A stretch of DNA of 40,627 nt from Piscibacillus sp052246295 (lineage in GTDB: Bacteria; Bacillota; Bacilli; Bacillales; Alkalibacillaceae): the NCBI GenBank assembly GCA_052246295.1, contig JBQQCO010000023.1. One strand, written 5' to 3'. Position numbers and translations under genes: made by a program. Positions 15,704-23,890 of the stretch are shown in pieces. Each line of letters begins with the position of its first letter. The first letter of the stretch is position 1. A model generated the notes under the pieces. It was given only the letters and a program-made list of their open reading frames with translations. It ran no database searches and was not told the origin of the DNA.

Positions 15704-16021
15704 ATGAAGGAACTAACATCCGTTGAAGAATTTAAAGAGACACTAGAAGCAAATGACCAAATCGTTTTATTCAAGCATTCTCTCACATGTCCTATTAGCA
15801 GTGAAGGGAAAGGCCAAGTAGAGAAATTTGATGAGAGCCATGATGTTCCAACGTTTATTATTCATATTCAAAATAATCGTGAACTATCCAATTACGTCGC
15901 AGAACATTTTAATATCAAGCATGAATCACCACAATTGTTCTACATTAAAAATGGACAAGTCGATTTCCACGCTTCTCATTTTGATATTACAAGTGAGAAG
16001 ATTGAACAAGCTGTACAATAG
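15704..16021 (+). CDS. ytxJ: Monothiol bacilliredoxin YtxJ (BrxC)
   Basis: This 105-residue thioredoxin-fold protein has the single-cysteine active site TCPIS (C29), the signature of YtxJ/BrxC, which takes part in removing bacillithiol from oxidised proteins. The cis-Pro strand block ESPQLFYIKNGQ is present near residues 75-86. The start is ATG 15704 with AAGGAG 9 bases upstream; the TTG at 15698 would be only 3 bases from that site. It is downstream of ytxGH, the conserved order in bacilli, consistent with a stress role. Confidence 0.92.
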   Translation: MKELTSVEEFKETLEANDQIVLFKHSLTCPISSEGKGQVEKFDESHDVPTFIIHIQNNRELSNYVAEHFNIKHESPQLFYIKNGQVDFHASHFDITSEKIEQAVQ

Positions 16022-16057
16022 GCGTTTTGTAGCTTTCTGAGTACGACTTCTTATTTT

Positions 16058-16210
16058 AGATAATAAAACCGGAAATTAGATAATAAAAATTTCATTTTAG
16101 ATAATAAAACTCAAAAATAGATAATAAATCACTCATTTTAGATAATAAAACTCAAAAATAGATAACAAATCACTCATTTTAGATAATAAAACCGAAAATT
16201 AGATAATAAA
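16058..16210. repeat. Eight-unit AGATAATAAA array with alternating 20/21-bp step
   Basis: AGATAATAAA (one unit AGATAACAAA) starts at 16058, 16078, 16099, 16119, 16140, 16160, 16181 and 16201, i.e. steps 20, 21, 20, 21, 20, 21, 20. The intervening bases alternate too: ACTCAAAAAT and TCACTCATTTT each occur twice in order, giving an exact 41-bp dimer duplicated. Outer spacers are ACCGGAAATT, AATTTCATTTT and ACCGAAAATT. The array lies between convergent genes, next to a bidirectional terminator. The repeats are too short for CRISPR. Confidence 0.92.
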
Positions 16211-16231
16211 TTACTTCCCTGCTCCATTAGA

Positions 16232-16268
16232 AAACCCCAAAGCTCAACGTTAATTGAGCTTTGGGTTT
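16232..16268. terminator. Terminator of the FtsA-like gene
   Basis: The stem pairs about 16232-16247 with 16254-16268, with one bulged C. The stop codon of the minus-strand gene sits at the loop. A/T-rich sides on both strands suggest bidirectional use. Confidence 0.8.
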
Positions 16269-18409
16269 GTTGTTTTTTTAAATTCAATTGATAACTGATC
16301 CCCGTCGCTAATTTCTTCTATAAATCCAACCTCTGTGTTGTTTTTAATTAACTTAAATCGAGTTCCTTTTAGCTGGTTTAAATCAAGTTTTATATGCCTG
16401 AAAATATCTTGAAAAATAAAAGGCTCGTCATTTAGTTTTTCAAAAACAATCGTGTCATTTGGATAAACTAGTGATTCACGTTTCACTTTCTCTCCGTTAC
16501 GATAAACGTTGACTAAGTTTTTCGTTAATTGAACAGGTTGATTATTAAAATGCACAGTGATCAAATGGTCTTGTTTCTCATTTAAAGATGATAGTAATTC
16601 ATCTATTGTTATTGTTTCATGGCGCTTTAATTCTAGGTGGTCGTTATTTTTAATTTCGTCTGTTAATCTCAATGGGCGTCCTTTTCTAATCACCTCAACC
16701 ATTTGATTGAATAACTTGTACTCATGTTGGTTCAGACGAACTCTAAATGGGTGAAATTTATAAGTTAATTCTTCCATTCCACAATACTTTAAAACGTCCT
16801 CTAATGTCATTGACGGATTACAAATGATACGATCGCCATCAGATAAACGGTGAGTTGCAGGAACGGTGGCGCCATTTACCGAAACAGGCATTGGGATCTG
16901 ATAAGTGTCTTGATTAATTTGTACTTGTAGTTCTGGTAAATCACCTAAAACATCTTGAACGGTATATTCGGGTGTCGTTCCGTCTATTCCTTTGATGACT
17001 TCTAGTTCATCATTGTGCTTGATTGTATCTTGAACGGAAGCTTCTTGACCGTTGATTTTTATAGTAGGAGCTGTGCCAAGTGTTCCTGGCAATGTGATAT
17101 CCTTACCATTTAAATCAATCATTATAGCCATACCAGGTTTTCCGTACAATTTATTTAATTGAATACCTGCAGCCAATAAACAATCCCCAATAGTTAACTG
17201 TTTTAAATCAAAAAGTCTAATCGTACGTTGATTAACCGTTACACTAATGTATTTAACTGGATTTTGTTTGGCTGCAATCGCAATGCCAATAGGTGTGATA
17301 AATTCTGGACTATTTGGTAATTGATTACGATCCGTTAACGATTGAATCGCGTCAATACCTCTAATTGCGACCCTATTTTCAGGTAAACTTAATTGTTCAG
17401 CGAGTTTTTTAGGTAATTCGGGTGTTAGGCTACCACCACCCACTAACATAACAGCTTGAGGCGGTTTCTCGTTTAGTTGTAAAATTTCATTACTGATTGA
17501 TTGAGCTAATTGACTAATGGACTCATCAACTTCTCTTACGATTTCTTCATACTCAAATTGATGTGCAATGCCTAATATGTCTTCAAAAGTAACGGTTGAT
17601 TGATTGTTTAATGCCCTTTTAACTTCTTCAGCTCGATGGAAATCTAGTAAAAACTTCTCACTAACAGCTTCCGTGATTTCATCGCCAGCTTTTGGAACCA
17701 TGCCATACGCTGTGATTGTTCCTTCTTTTGTAATCGCAATATCACTCGTTCCAGCTCCAATATCGACTAGTGCCACATTTAAACGTCTCATTGACTCTGG
17801 AATTAAAACTTGGATTGCTGCAATAGGTTCAAGGGTTAAAGCATCCATCTCTAAGTCAGCACGCTTTAAAGCTGAAAGTAGAGAATCAACAACGACCTTT
17901 GGCAGGAAGGTTGCGATAATTTCTACTTTAGCCGTGTCTCCTTGTTGGTCAACTAATGAACCGATTTCTGAACCATCTAAGTAATAGTGTAAAACAGAAT
18001 ATCCCACACAGTAATAATTCGTCATCTCATTAGATTCTTCTTCTTCAGCTAATTTATATTGAGCTTGCTGAACAGCTGTAAGTTCTAAATGTAGGATATC
18101 TTCATTAGTCATAAGTGGTTGTTCTAGGATGGTTGTCTCATAATGAGCACGTTTTGTTTTGAGAGCTCGTCCAGCTGCTGCCACGCATACTTTAGTTAAC
18201 GGTCCATGCTTTGCTTCTAACTTAGCCTTAACTTTCGAGATGACATTAGAAACCTTTAATATATTATGGATCTGCCCGTCTAACATGGAACGTTCTTCAT
18301 GTTCTTCTGCTATGATATCTAAGACTTTATAGTGTTGATCGGTTTGTTCTAGCATAATCCCCACAACACTTCTAGTTCCTATATCTAAGGCAAATAGTTT
18401 TTGGCTCAC
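16250..18409 (-). CDS. FtsA/PilM-like actin-fold ATPase with tandem C-terminal repeats
   Basis: This 719-residue protein is usually annotated as cell division protein FtsA but is nearly twice as long. The N-terminal ~385 residues are an actin/FtsA-like ATPase: phosphate-1 DIGTRS (9-14), phosphate-2 VDIGAGTSDIAI (215-226) and adenosine motif LVGGGSLTPEL (322-332). The rest consists of about five similar modules of 50-80 residues, each with hydrophobic-N-x3-hydrophobic strands, then N/K-G, then a D-x-hydrophobic-x-hydrophobic end. Copies are near 430-472, 494-543, 555-608, 617-671 and 674-711. They resemble beta-grasp-like domains; that fold assignment is inference. The FtsA membrane-targeting C-terminal helix is not seen. 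It is monocistronic, divergent from aroA. A specific cellular role is unknown. Confidence 0.82.
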   Translation of the reverse strand: MSQKLFALDIGTRSVVGIMLEQTDQHYKVLDIIAEEHEERSMLDGQIHNILKVSNVISKVKAKLEAKHGPLTKVCVAAAGRALKTKRAHYETTILEQPLMTNEDILHLELTAVQQAQYKLAEEEESNEMTNYYCVGYSVLHYYLDGSEIGSLVDQQGDTAKVEIIATFLPKVVVDSLLSALKRADLEMDALTLEPIAAIQVLIPESMRRLNVALVDIGAGTSDIAITKEGTITAYGMVPKAGDEITEAVSEKFLLDFHRAEEVKRALNNQSTVTFEDILGIAHQFEYEEIVREVDESISQLAQSISNEILQLNEKPPQAVMLVGGGSLTPELPKKLAEQLSLPENRVAIRGIDAIQSLTDRNQLPNSPEFITPIGIAIAAKQNPVKYISVTVNQRTIRLFDLKQLTIGDCLLAAGIQLNKLYGKPGMAIMIDLNGKDITLPGTLGTAPTIKINGQEASVQDTIKHNDELEVIKGIDGTTPEYTVQDVLGDLPELQVQINQDTYQIPMPVSVNGATVPATHRLSDGDRIICNPSMTLEDVLKYCGMEELTYKFHPFRVRLNQHEYKLFNQMVEVIRKGRPLRLTDEIKNNDHLELKRHETITIDELLSSLNEKQDHLITVHFNNQPVQLTKNLVNVYRNGEKVKRESLVYPNDTIVFEKLNDEPFIFQDIFRHIKLDLNQLKGTRFKLIKNNTEVGFIEEISDGDQLSIEFKKTTNPKLN

Positions 18410-18438
18410 ATGAATTAACCCCTTTTATGATGGATTAA

Positions 18439-18467
18439 ATGACAATTCTTCTATGGTCATTTATAAT
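18439..18467 (+). promoter_or_regulatory. Sigma-A promoter of aroA
   Basis: ATGACA (18439-18444), a 17-base spacer and a perfect TATAAT (18462-18467) lie 70 bp before the aroA start, in the divergent gap with the FtsA-like gene. Confidence 0.7.
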
Positions 18468-18537
18468 ACTAGGAAGAATATAGTTAAAGTTAATGTACCA
18501 TAAAAATAGATTTCACAAAACTAGGGGAGGATTCATC

Positions 18538-19599
18538 ATGAGTGCCAACCGATTGGATGAATTAAGAAATGAAGTTGACCAAGTCAATTTACGCATATTA
18601 GATTTAATTAACCGTCGTGGTGACTTGATTAAACAAATCGGCGATATAAAAACGGAGCAAGGAATTAATGTTTTTGACCCGATTCGAGAACGAGAAATGC
18701 TAGACCTTATTTTAAAGAATCATGATGGGCATTTCGAATACTCGACAATCGAACATTTATTTAAGGAAATTTTTAAAGCAGCAAAAGAGTTAATTGAAGA
18801 GGATCAATTAAATGCACTTTTAGTTTCAAGGCAAAAGAAACCAACAGACACAATAGTTAAGATTGGTGAAGATATTCAAATTGGTAATGGACATAGAGAA
18901 TTTGTATTTGGTCCGTGTTCGGTTGAAACATATGAACAAGTTGATGCTGTCGCAGAAGCGATTAAACAAGAAGGGTTAACCATGATTAGGGGTGGTGCCT
19001 TTAAACCAAGAACGTCTCCGTATGATTTCCAAGGCTTAGGAGTCGAAGGGCTGAAGATCCTCAAAGAGGTTGGGGACAAGCATGGATTAAAAACGGTAAG
19101 TGAAATCGTAAATCCAAAAGATATTGAACTTGCTCATAACTATGTTGATGTGATCCAAATTGGAGCAAGAAATATGCATAACTTTGAATTATTAAAAGAA
19201 GCGGGTAGAGCGAGTAAACCGATCTTTCTTAAGCGTGGCTTAGCTGCGACCATTAATGAATTCATAAATGCAGCAGAATATATTATTTCACAAGGTAACG
19301 GGCAAATCATTTTATGCGAGCGAGGTATTCGCACGTATGAAACAGCCACACGTAATACATTAGATATTACAGCCGTACCAATTTTGAAAAAAGAAACACA
19401 CTTACCCGTATTTGTTGATGTGACGCACTCAACTGGACGTAGAGATTTATTATTACCTGCAGCGAAGGCAGCACTCGCTATTGGAGCTGATGGCGTCATG
19501 GCTGAGGTTCATCCAGACCCTGCAACTGCACTATCTGATTCGCAGCAACAAATGGATATACCAACTTTCCACTCATTTATTAATGAGTTACGTCAATAA
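18538..19599 (+). CDS. aroA: Bifunctional chorismate mutase / DAHP synthase
   Basis: This 353-residue enzyme joins phosphoenolpyruvate and erythrose 4-phosphate to DAHP at the head of the shikimate pathway. The N-terminal chorismate mutase-like domain (about 1-90; LRNEVDQVNLRILDLINRRG) serves as the feedback sensor in the Bacillus type. The C-terminal DAHP synthase domain begins near residue 115 with VFGPCSVET, followed by RGGAFKPRTSPYDFQGLG and ILCERGIRTYE, typical of class I-beta. The ATG at 18538 has GGGGAGG upstream; the longer frame from 18493 lacks a binding site. The gene order aroA-ccpA-motP-motS matches B. subtilis. Some databases call this aroG(A). Confidence 0.95.
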   Translation: MSANRLDELRNEVDQVNLRILDLINRRGDLIKQIGDIKTEQGINVFDPIREREMLDLILKNHDGHFEYSTIEHLFKEIFKAAKELIEEDQLNALLVSRQKKPTDTIVKIGEDIQIGNGHREFVFGPCSVETYEQVDAVAEAIKQEGLTMIRGGAFKPRTSPYDFQGLGVEGLKILKEVGDKHGLKTVSEIVNPKDIELAHNYVDVIQIGARNMHNFELLKEAGRASKPIFLKRGLAATINEFINAAEYIISQGNGQIILCERGIRTYETATRNTLDITAVPILKKETHLPVFVDVTHSTGRRDLLLPAAKAALAIGADGVMAEVHPDPATALSDSQQQMDIPTFHSFINELRQ

Positions 19600-19636
19600 C
19601 AGGAATACTATTTATAGTATTTCTGTTTATTTTGTG
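19600..19636 (+). terminator. Intrinsic terminator of aroA
   Basis: A 9-bp stem CAGGAATAC / GTATTTCTG (one G-U) is followed by TTTATTTTG. Confidence 0.78.
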
Positions 19637-19714
19637 AATGAAAAAGAACAGTTTGCTTATAGACTTCTGTTATTGTTGATAGAATTTTTAGAATGTCGTA
19701 TGCTAACAATAATA

Positions 19715-19800
19715 AGAAAAGCGCAAGCGCCCGTTTATTTACCCAGGTTGGGAGAACTGCGCTGGACAAGACTGATTAAGAAAGAAAAACGGGTTTTTTA
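19715..19800 (+). repeat. Bacillaceae-type GCGCAAGCGCCCG intergenic repeat
   Basis: The sequence starts AGAAAAGCGCAAGCGCCCG and includes GGACAAGACTGA, a wording I know from dispersed intergenic repeats in many Bacillaceae. Outer arms CCCGTTT (19730-19736) and AAACGGG (19787-19793) close a long stem, followed by six T, so it could also end transcription before ccpA. The family assignment is from memory, not a search. Confidence 0.6.
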
Positions 19801-19849
19801 TAAGTGAAATTTATATAAATAGAATAACGGTGCGAAGTGAGGGATTTCA

Positions 19850-20851
19850 ATGAGTGTAACAATTTATGATGTAGCAAAAAAAGCAAACGTATCCATGGCT
19901 ACTGTATCAAGAGTGATCAATGGAAACACAAATGTAAAACCAACGACGAGAAAAAAGGTATTAGCGGCGATTGATGAGTTAGGCTTTAGACCGAATGCTG
20001 TAGCAAGAGGATTAGCAAGTCGAAAGACAACATCTGTTGGGGTGATTATTCCTGATATTTCTAATATGTTCTTTGCTGAACTAGCTCGAGGTATTGAGGA
20101 TATTGCTACGATGTATAAATACCACATAATTTTAAGTAGTTCGGATCAAAATTTAAATCGAGAATTAGACTTATTTGACAATATGTTAGAAAAACAGGTT
20201 GATGGAGTCATCTTTATGGGTGGGTCAGTATCTGAGGAGCACGTTAAAGCATTTAGAAACTCAAATATACCAGTCGTATTAGCGGCTACAGTAGATGAGT
20301 CAAATGAAATTCCATCCGTAAATATTGATTACTATTCTGCTATTCAAGATGCCGTCCATCATTTAGTGGAAGAAGGAAACCACAAATCAATTGGTTATGT
20401 ATCAAATAATACAGGTTCTAGTATTGAACGTTCTAAGATTCAAGGGTTTAAAGATAAGCTAGAAGACCACAAGATTCAAGTGCCTAATCATCTAATTTAT
20501 GAAGGTGACGACACGTATCAAGCTGGTCTTAAAGCAGCTGAGTACTTCTTAGGACTTGATGAATCACCAAGTGCAATTATGACATCTTCTGATGAAATGG
20601 CATTAGGTGTTGTACACGGAGCACAGGACAGAGGAGTTAAAATACCTGAGGATTTATCTGTTGTTGGGTTTGATAATACAAGATTATCCGTCATGGTACG
20701 TCCAGAATTAACTACTGTTGTCCAACCAATGTATGATATTGGAGCTGTGTCCATGCGACTATTAACTAAATTATTGAAGAATGAAGAGGTTAGCGAAGAC
20801 CAAGTAGTTTTACCGCATAGAATTATTAAAAGAAGCTCAACAAATCATTAA
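19850..20851 (+). CDS. ccpA: Catabolite control protein A
   Basis: This 333-residue LacI/GalR-family regulator works with Ser46-phosphorylated HPr to repress or activate carbon-utilisation genes at cre sites. The N-terminal helix-turn-helix TIYDVAKKANVSMATVSRVI (residues 4-23) and hinge RPNAVARGLASRKT are typical, followed by a periplasmic-binding-like effector domain with VGVIIPDISNMFFAELARGIED and, near the C-terminus, DLSVVGFDNTRLS. The length and position between aroA and motP match CcpA rather than a sugar-specific repressor. GTGAGGGA lies upstream of the ATG. I see no convincing cre site in its own leader. Confidence 0.95.
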   Translation: MSVTIYDVAKKANVSMATVSRVINGNTNVKPTTRKKVLAAIDELGFRPNAVARGLASRKTTSVGVIIPDISNMFFAELARGIEDIATMYKYHIILSSSDQNLNRELDLFDNMLEKQVDGVIFMGGSVSEEHVKAFRNSNIPVVLAATVDESNEIPSVNIDYYSAIQDAVHHLVEEGNHKSIGYVSNNTGSSIERSKIQGFKDKLEDHKIQVPNHLIYEGDDTYQAGLKAAEYFLGLDESPSAIMTSSDEMALGVVHGAQDRGVKIPEDLSVVGFDNTRLSVMVRPELTTVVQPMYDIGAVSMRLLTKLLKNEEVSEDQVVLPHRIIKRSSTNH

Positions 20852-20903
20852 TCCATCCGATAATAAATATATAGACAATTTTCTACATTAGGGTGAGAGG
20901 TTA

Positions 20904-21725
20904 ATGAAAAAAAGAGATATATTGACACCAATCGGCATAGCACTTGGCGCAACCATGATTTTAGTGGGGATTTACTTTAACAGTGGGATGGATGGTTTCA
21001 CGACCTTTTTACAATTATCTTCATTTATTATTGTATTAGGTGGTTTGACAGGAGCATTACTGATTAATTTTAATCCAGCAGAAATGAAATTAATAGGTAA
21101 AGTATTCAAAGAAGCGTTTAGTAAGTCGGATCATAATTTAAAAGAACTAATTCAATTATTTATTCATTTGTCTGAAAAAGCCCGCCGAGAAGGCTTATTA
21201 GCATTAGAAAGTGAGCTTGAAGAGTTAGATGATGAGTTTATAAAAAAAGGTGTTTATTTGGCGATTGATGGTATTGAACCAGAGGTCATCAACGATATTA
21301 TGAATGCAGAAATCACAGCAATGGAAGAGCGTCATAATAAGGGAAGATCGATTATTGAAAAAGCAGGGGAATACGCTCCTTCTTGGGGGATGATTGGTAC
21401 GCTAATCGGTTTAGTGTTAATGCTTAATAACTTAACATCTCCTGAAACGATTGGACCGAGTATGGCTGTAGCTTTATTAACAACGTTTTATGGTATGGTT
21501 TTAGCCAACCTAGTGTTTATTCCAATTGCAGGTAAACTTTACAATATGACAGAAGAAGAAGTATTTATGAAGCAAGTGATTATTGAAGGTGTTATTGGGG
21601 TGCAATCAGGTCAGAACCCTAAGATTTTAGAAGAAAAGTTAAGCGCCTTTCTTCCAAATGAAGAGTTAAAAGATACAGAGGAACCAGAGGAAGAAGTCAT
21701 TGGAGAGACTGCCAATGAATCTTAA
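20904..21725 (+). CDS. motP: MotP, flagellar stator A-type subunit (sodium type)
   Basis: This 273-residue membrane protein of the MotA/ExbB family has four transmembrane segments (about 8-28, 36-55, and a hairpin about 150-205). The cytoplasmic loop (60-145) contacts the flagellar rotor, and the second hairpin contains the conserved YAPSWGMIGTLIGLV. It forms the ion-driven stator with MotS. Position directly after ccpA identifies the MotPS rather than the MotAB pair; MotPS couples rotation to sodium. The 52-bp gap from ccpA has no terminator, so co-transcription is likely. The C-terminal tail is strongly acidic. motS overlaps its 3' end. Confidence 0.93.
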   Translation: MKKRDILTPIGIALGATMILVGIYFNSGMDGFTTFLQLSSFIIVLGGLTGALLINFNPAEMKLIGKVFKEAFSKSDHNLKELIQLFIHLSEKARREGLLALESELEELDDEFIKKGVYLAIDGIEPEVINDIMNAEITAMEERHNKGRSIIEKAGEYAPSWGMIGTLIGLVLMLNNLTSPETIGPSMAVALLTTFYGMVLANLVFIPIAGKLYNMTEEEVFMKQVIIEGVIGVQSGQNPKILEEKLSAFLPNEELKDTEEPEEEVIGETANES

Positions 21726-22482
21726 TCGTAATCGGAAAAAACGACCTAAAAAACAAGCACCTTTATGGATGGTCACTTATTCGGACATGGTTACACTCAT
21801 TTTAGTGTTTTTTATTCTATTATTCTCAATGTCCCAAATTGATGCTGAGAAGTTAAAAACAGTAACGGAATCTTATCAACAACGCGTGATTTTTGATTAT
21901 TATCCATCGCCTGTTGAATTTGAGCAATCAACAGATGTTCAGGATGATGAAGAGGAATCTGAAGACGTTACAGAAATTGATGAGCCAGAACAATTAACTG
22001 AAGAAGATTTTGAAGAAAGATTAGATGAGTTAGACCGGTTATTACAACAAATAGAAGAGTACATAAGAAATGAAGGATTGTCAGAAGTCATCTCGGCAAC
22101 ACGCACAGATGAAGGTGTCGTACTCGTTTTACAAGAGAATGTATTATTTGAATCAGGAGAAGCGGATCTGATTGGTGATGCGTTACCACTGCTTAATAAA
22201 GTGGCTACATTGCTTGATAATATCCCTAACTACGTGAAGGTAGAGGGACATACAGATCCAAGACCTATTCGAACAAGCCGGTTCCCATCTAACTGGGAGC
22301 TTAGTGGCGCAAGAGCCAGCAGTGTCGTTCGCTACTTTGTTGATGAAGAGGAATTAGATGAAACACGATTCCAAATTGCGGGCCATGCTGACACAAAACC
22401 AATTGTTCCAAATGATTCCAATGCCAACATGAAGAAAAATCGAAGAGTAGAGTTGATTATTTTAGAATCGGAAGATGAATAA
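21715..22482 (+). CDS. motS: MotS, flagellar stator B-type subunit with OmpA-like domain
   Basis: This 255-residue protein has a short basic cytoplasmic start, one transmembrane helix (about 20-40) with the essential ion-binding aspartate D24 in TYSDMVTLI, an acidic linker (about 60-110), and a C-terminal OmpA/MotB peptidoglycan-binding domain (about 135-252; VKVEGHTDPRPI, NMKKNRRVELIIL). It anchors the stator to the wall. The ATG at 21715 overlaps motP by 11 bases and has GGAGAG 8 bases upstream; the in-frame TTG at 21700 lacks spacing to a site. The very acidic linker fits a salt-adapted cell (inference). Confidence 0.94.
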   Translation: MNLNRNRKKRPKKQAPLWMVTYSDMVTLILVFFILLFSMSQIDAEKLKTVTESYQQRVIFDYYPSPVEFEQSTDVQDDEEESEDVTEIDEPEQLTEEDFEERLDELDRLLQQIEEYIRNEGLSEVISATRTDEGVVLVLQENVLFESGEADLIGDALPLLNKVATLLDNIPNYVKVEGHTDPRPIRTSRFPSNWELSGARASSVVRYFVDEEELDETRFQIAGHADTKPIVPNDSNANMKKNRRVELIILESEDE

Positions 22483-22532
22483 AAAATAGCATCTGTAAAT
22501 TTCTAACAAGTGAATCAGCAAAATATTAATCC

Positions 22533-22562
22533 AAACACTCGATTAATTCGAGTGTTTTTTTG
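22533..22562 (+). terminator. Intrinsic terminator of motPS
   Basis: A 10-bp perfect stem AAACACTCGA / TCGAGTGTTT with a 5-base loop runs into a T-run. Confidence 0.9.
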
Positions 22563-22711
22563 TTACTAATAGTTCGTATGGATATTTATGTTAAAATGTA
22601 ATTTGAGTTTGTGTTGACTTATACTTAGTTTAACTTGGCAAAATAGTTTGAGGTGGAAGATAATACCATCAAATAAAAGATTACCATAAAAAGGAATGCG
22701 GAGGTTTGCAT

Positions 22712-23074
22712 GTGAAAAAAGTTAGCCAAGAAAACCAAGATTTGTCCATTAAATCCTTGGAATCGACTTTAAACAAACTTTCAAATGCTTATAATAGTAT
22801 GACGGAAAAAGGTGCAAATACAACCCTTGTTAAAAAGAGACGAAATGCCGTAAAGATTGGGTTGGAGAGCCTCAAAGATACTTGGGGTAGGGGAGAGTTT
22901 TTCTTTGATGAAGAAAACATTTTGACTTCTAAAGATATTCTGCAGGGTATTATGCCATCAATAGAAAAAGAGATAGCAAAAGCAAAAGAGGGTAGTCCTC
23001 AAAGAACATTAAATGAGCGTCGTTTAACTGCAATTAAACTGGCAATTGAATCCTTGGAGAACCGTCTAAAATAA
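22712..23074 (+). CDS. Hypothetical protein with an internal duplication
   Basis: This 120-residue, soluble, helix-rich protein is unknown to me. It contains two similar halves: TLVKKRRNAVKIGLESLK (near residues 39-56) and TLNERRLTAIKLAIESLE (near 101-118), each preceded by a predicted amphipathic helix. The shared pattern is T-L-x3-R-R-x2-A-(V/I)-K-x-(G/A)-(L/I)-E-S-L. The start is GTG at 22712, with GCGGAGG 7 bases upstream; the ATG at 22710 is out of frame and closes at once. It lies in an accessory patch after motS. There is no membrane segment and no Cys. Two-fold repetition suggests a helical-hairpin duplication; function cannot be assigned. Confidence 0.75.
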   Translation: MKKVSQENQDLSIKSLESTLNKLSNAYNSMTEKGANTTLVKKRRNAVKIGLESLKDTWGRGEFFFDEENILTSKDILQGIMPSIEKEIAKAKEGSPQRTLNERRLTAIKLAIESLENRLK

Positions 23075-23178
23075 TTCAATTCTGTGTTCTTAAGTGTAAT
23101 TCTTTGATTAAGAAGCATTTCGTTATTCTGCCAACGGGATGTCATTTAGTGAGAAAAAAGTATAAAAGGTGGGCTTTG

Positions 23179-23890
23179 ATGGGGAGTATGAGCATCGTAA
23201 ATGTTATTTTAATTTTATTGGTATGGGTTGTTATTTTAGTAGTTTTTATAAAGCTATTTCAAAAACAGAGTGATAGGCCTAAAGTGTGGAAGGCAATCAT
23301 TGCATTGCTAGTAGGGATGATTTCGTTTTCAATAGATTTTATGTTTTTAGATACGTTTTTTCAGTTTCCACTACTTCCTTTAGGGGTTATGGGTTTGTAC
23401 TTAGCATTTTCTAATCGAAAACGATCGTTGGAACGTGTATCGACCTTATGCATGGGTATGCTTTATGGCGCTATTTGTATTTCTAATCGCAAATATTATA
23501 GCTGTACCAATTCAAAATCTAGTTTATCCTAAAGGCCAATTAAATACATATATTTCAGATGTGGAAGACGCTTCTATTATTCTAACTCATCCGTCGGGTG
23601 AAGAGGTCGGTTTGGATACACAAGTATTTGAAGGAGCTTTGGATGGAATGAAGCGTAAGTCCTTTAATAGTATAGAATGGTACAATTCGATCAGTAGTTT
23701 TGAAGGGGAAGAGCAAGATGAGCTCTTTTCGTATGTATTAAATGGAACGTCGTCAAAGTGGGGAAGTGGTGTTGATGGCATTATCTATATTGAAAGTGAC
23801 GGTAAAGGATTACTCGTTACAACTCAACAAGGTGAACAACATTATTTTCGTTCAGATGACTCGCTTATAGAGGAGGGAGTCGATGAATAA
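23179..23890 (+). pseudogene. Frameshifted membrane protein gene
   Basis: Two overlapping frames together look like one gene of about 236 residues. The upstream frame from ATG 23179 (AAAGGTGGG site, 7 bases) encodes two transmembrane helices, then degenerates after RKRS. A third helix (WVCFMALFVFLIANIIAVPI) and an extracytoplasmic domain continue in the next frame to 23890. Removing one T at 23428/23429 joins them as KRSWNVYRPYAWVCF, with no stop and a total length divisible by three. This is either a true frameshift mutation or a sequence error. The downstream gene overlaps its end by 8 bases and has its own good site, indicating an operon. The family is unknown. Confidence 0.78.

Noticed and set aside
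16058..16210. CRISPR array
   Set aside because: The conserved word is only 10 bases, spacers are 10-11 bases and two spacer types recur, and no cas genes are present.
16250..18409. Canonical cell division FtsA
   Set aside because: The protein is about 300 residues too long, has tandem C-terminal modules, lacks the C-terminal membrane helix and is not next to ftsZ.
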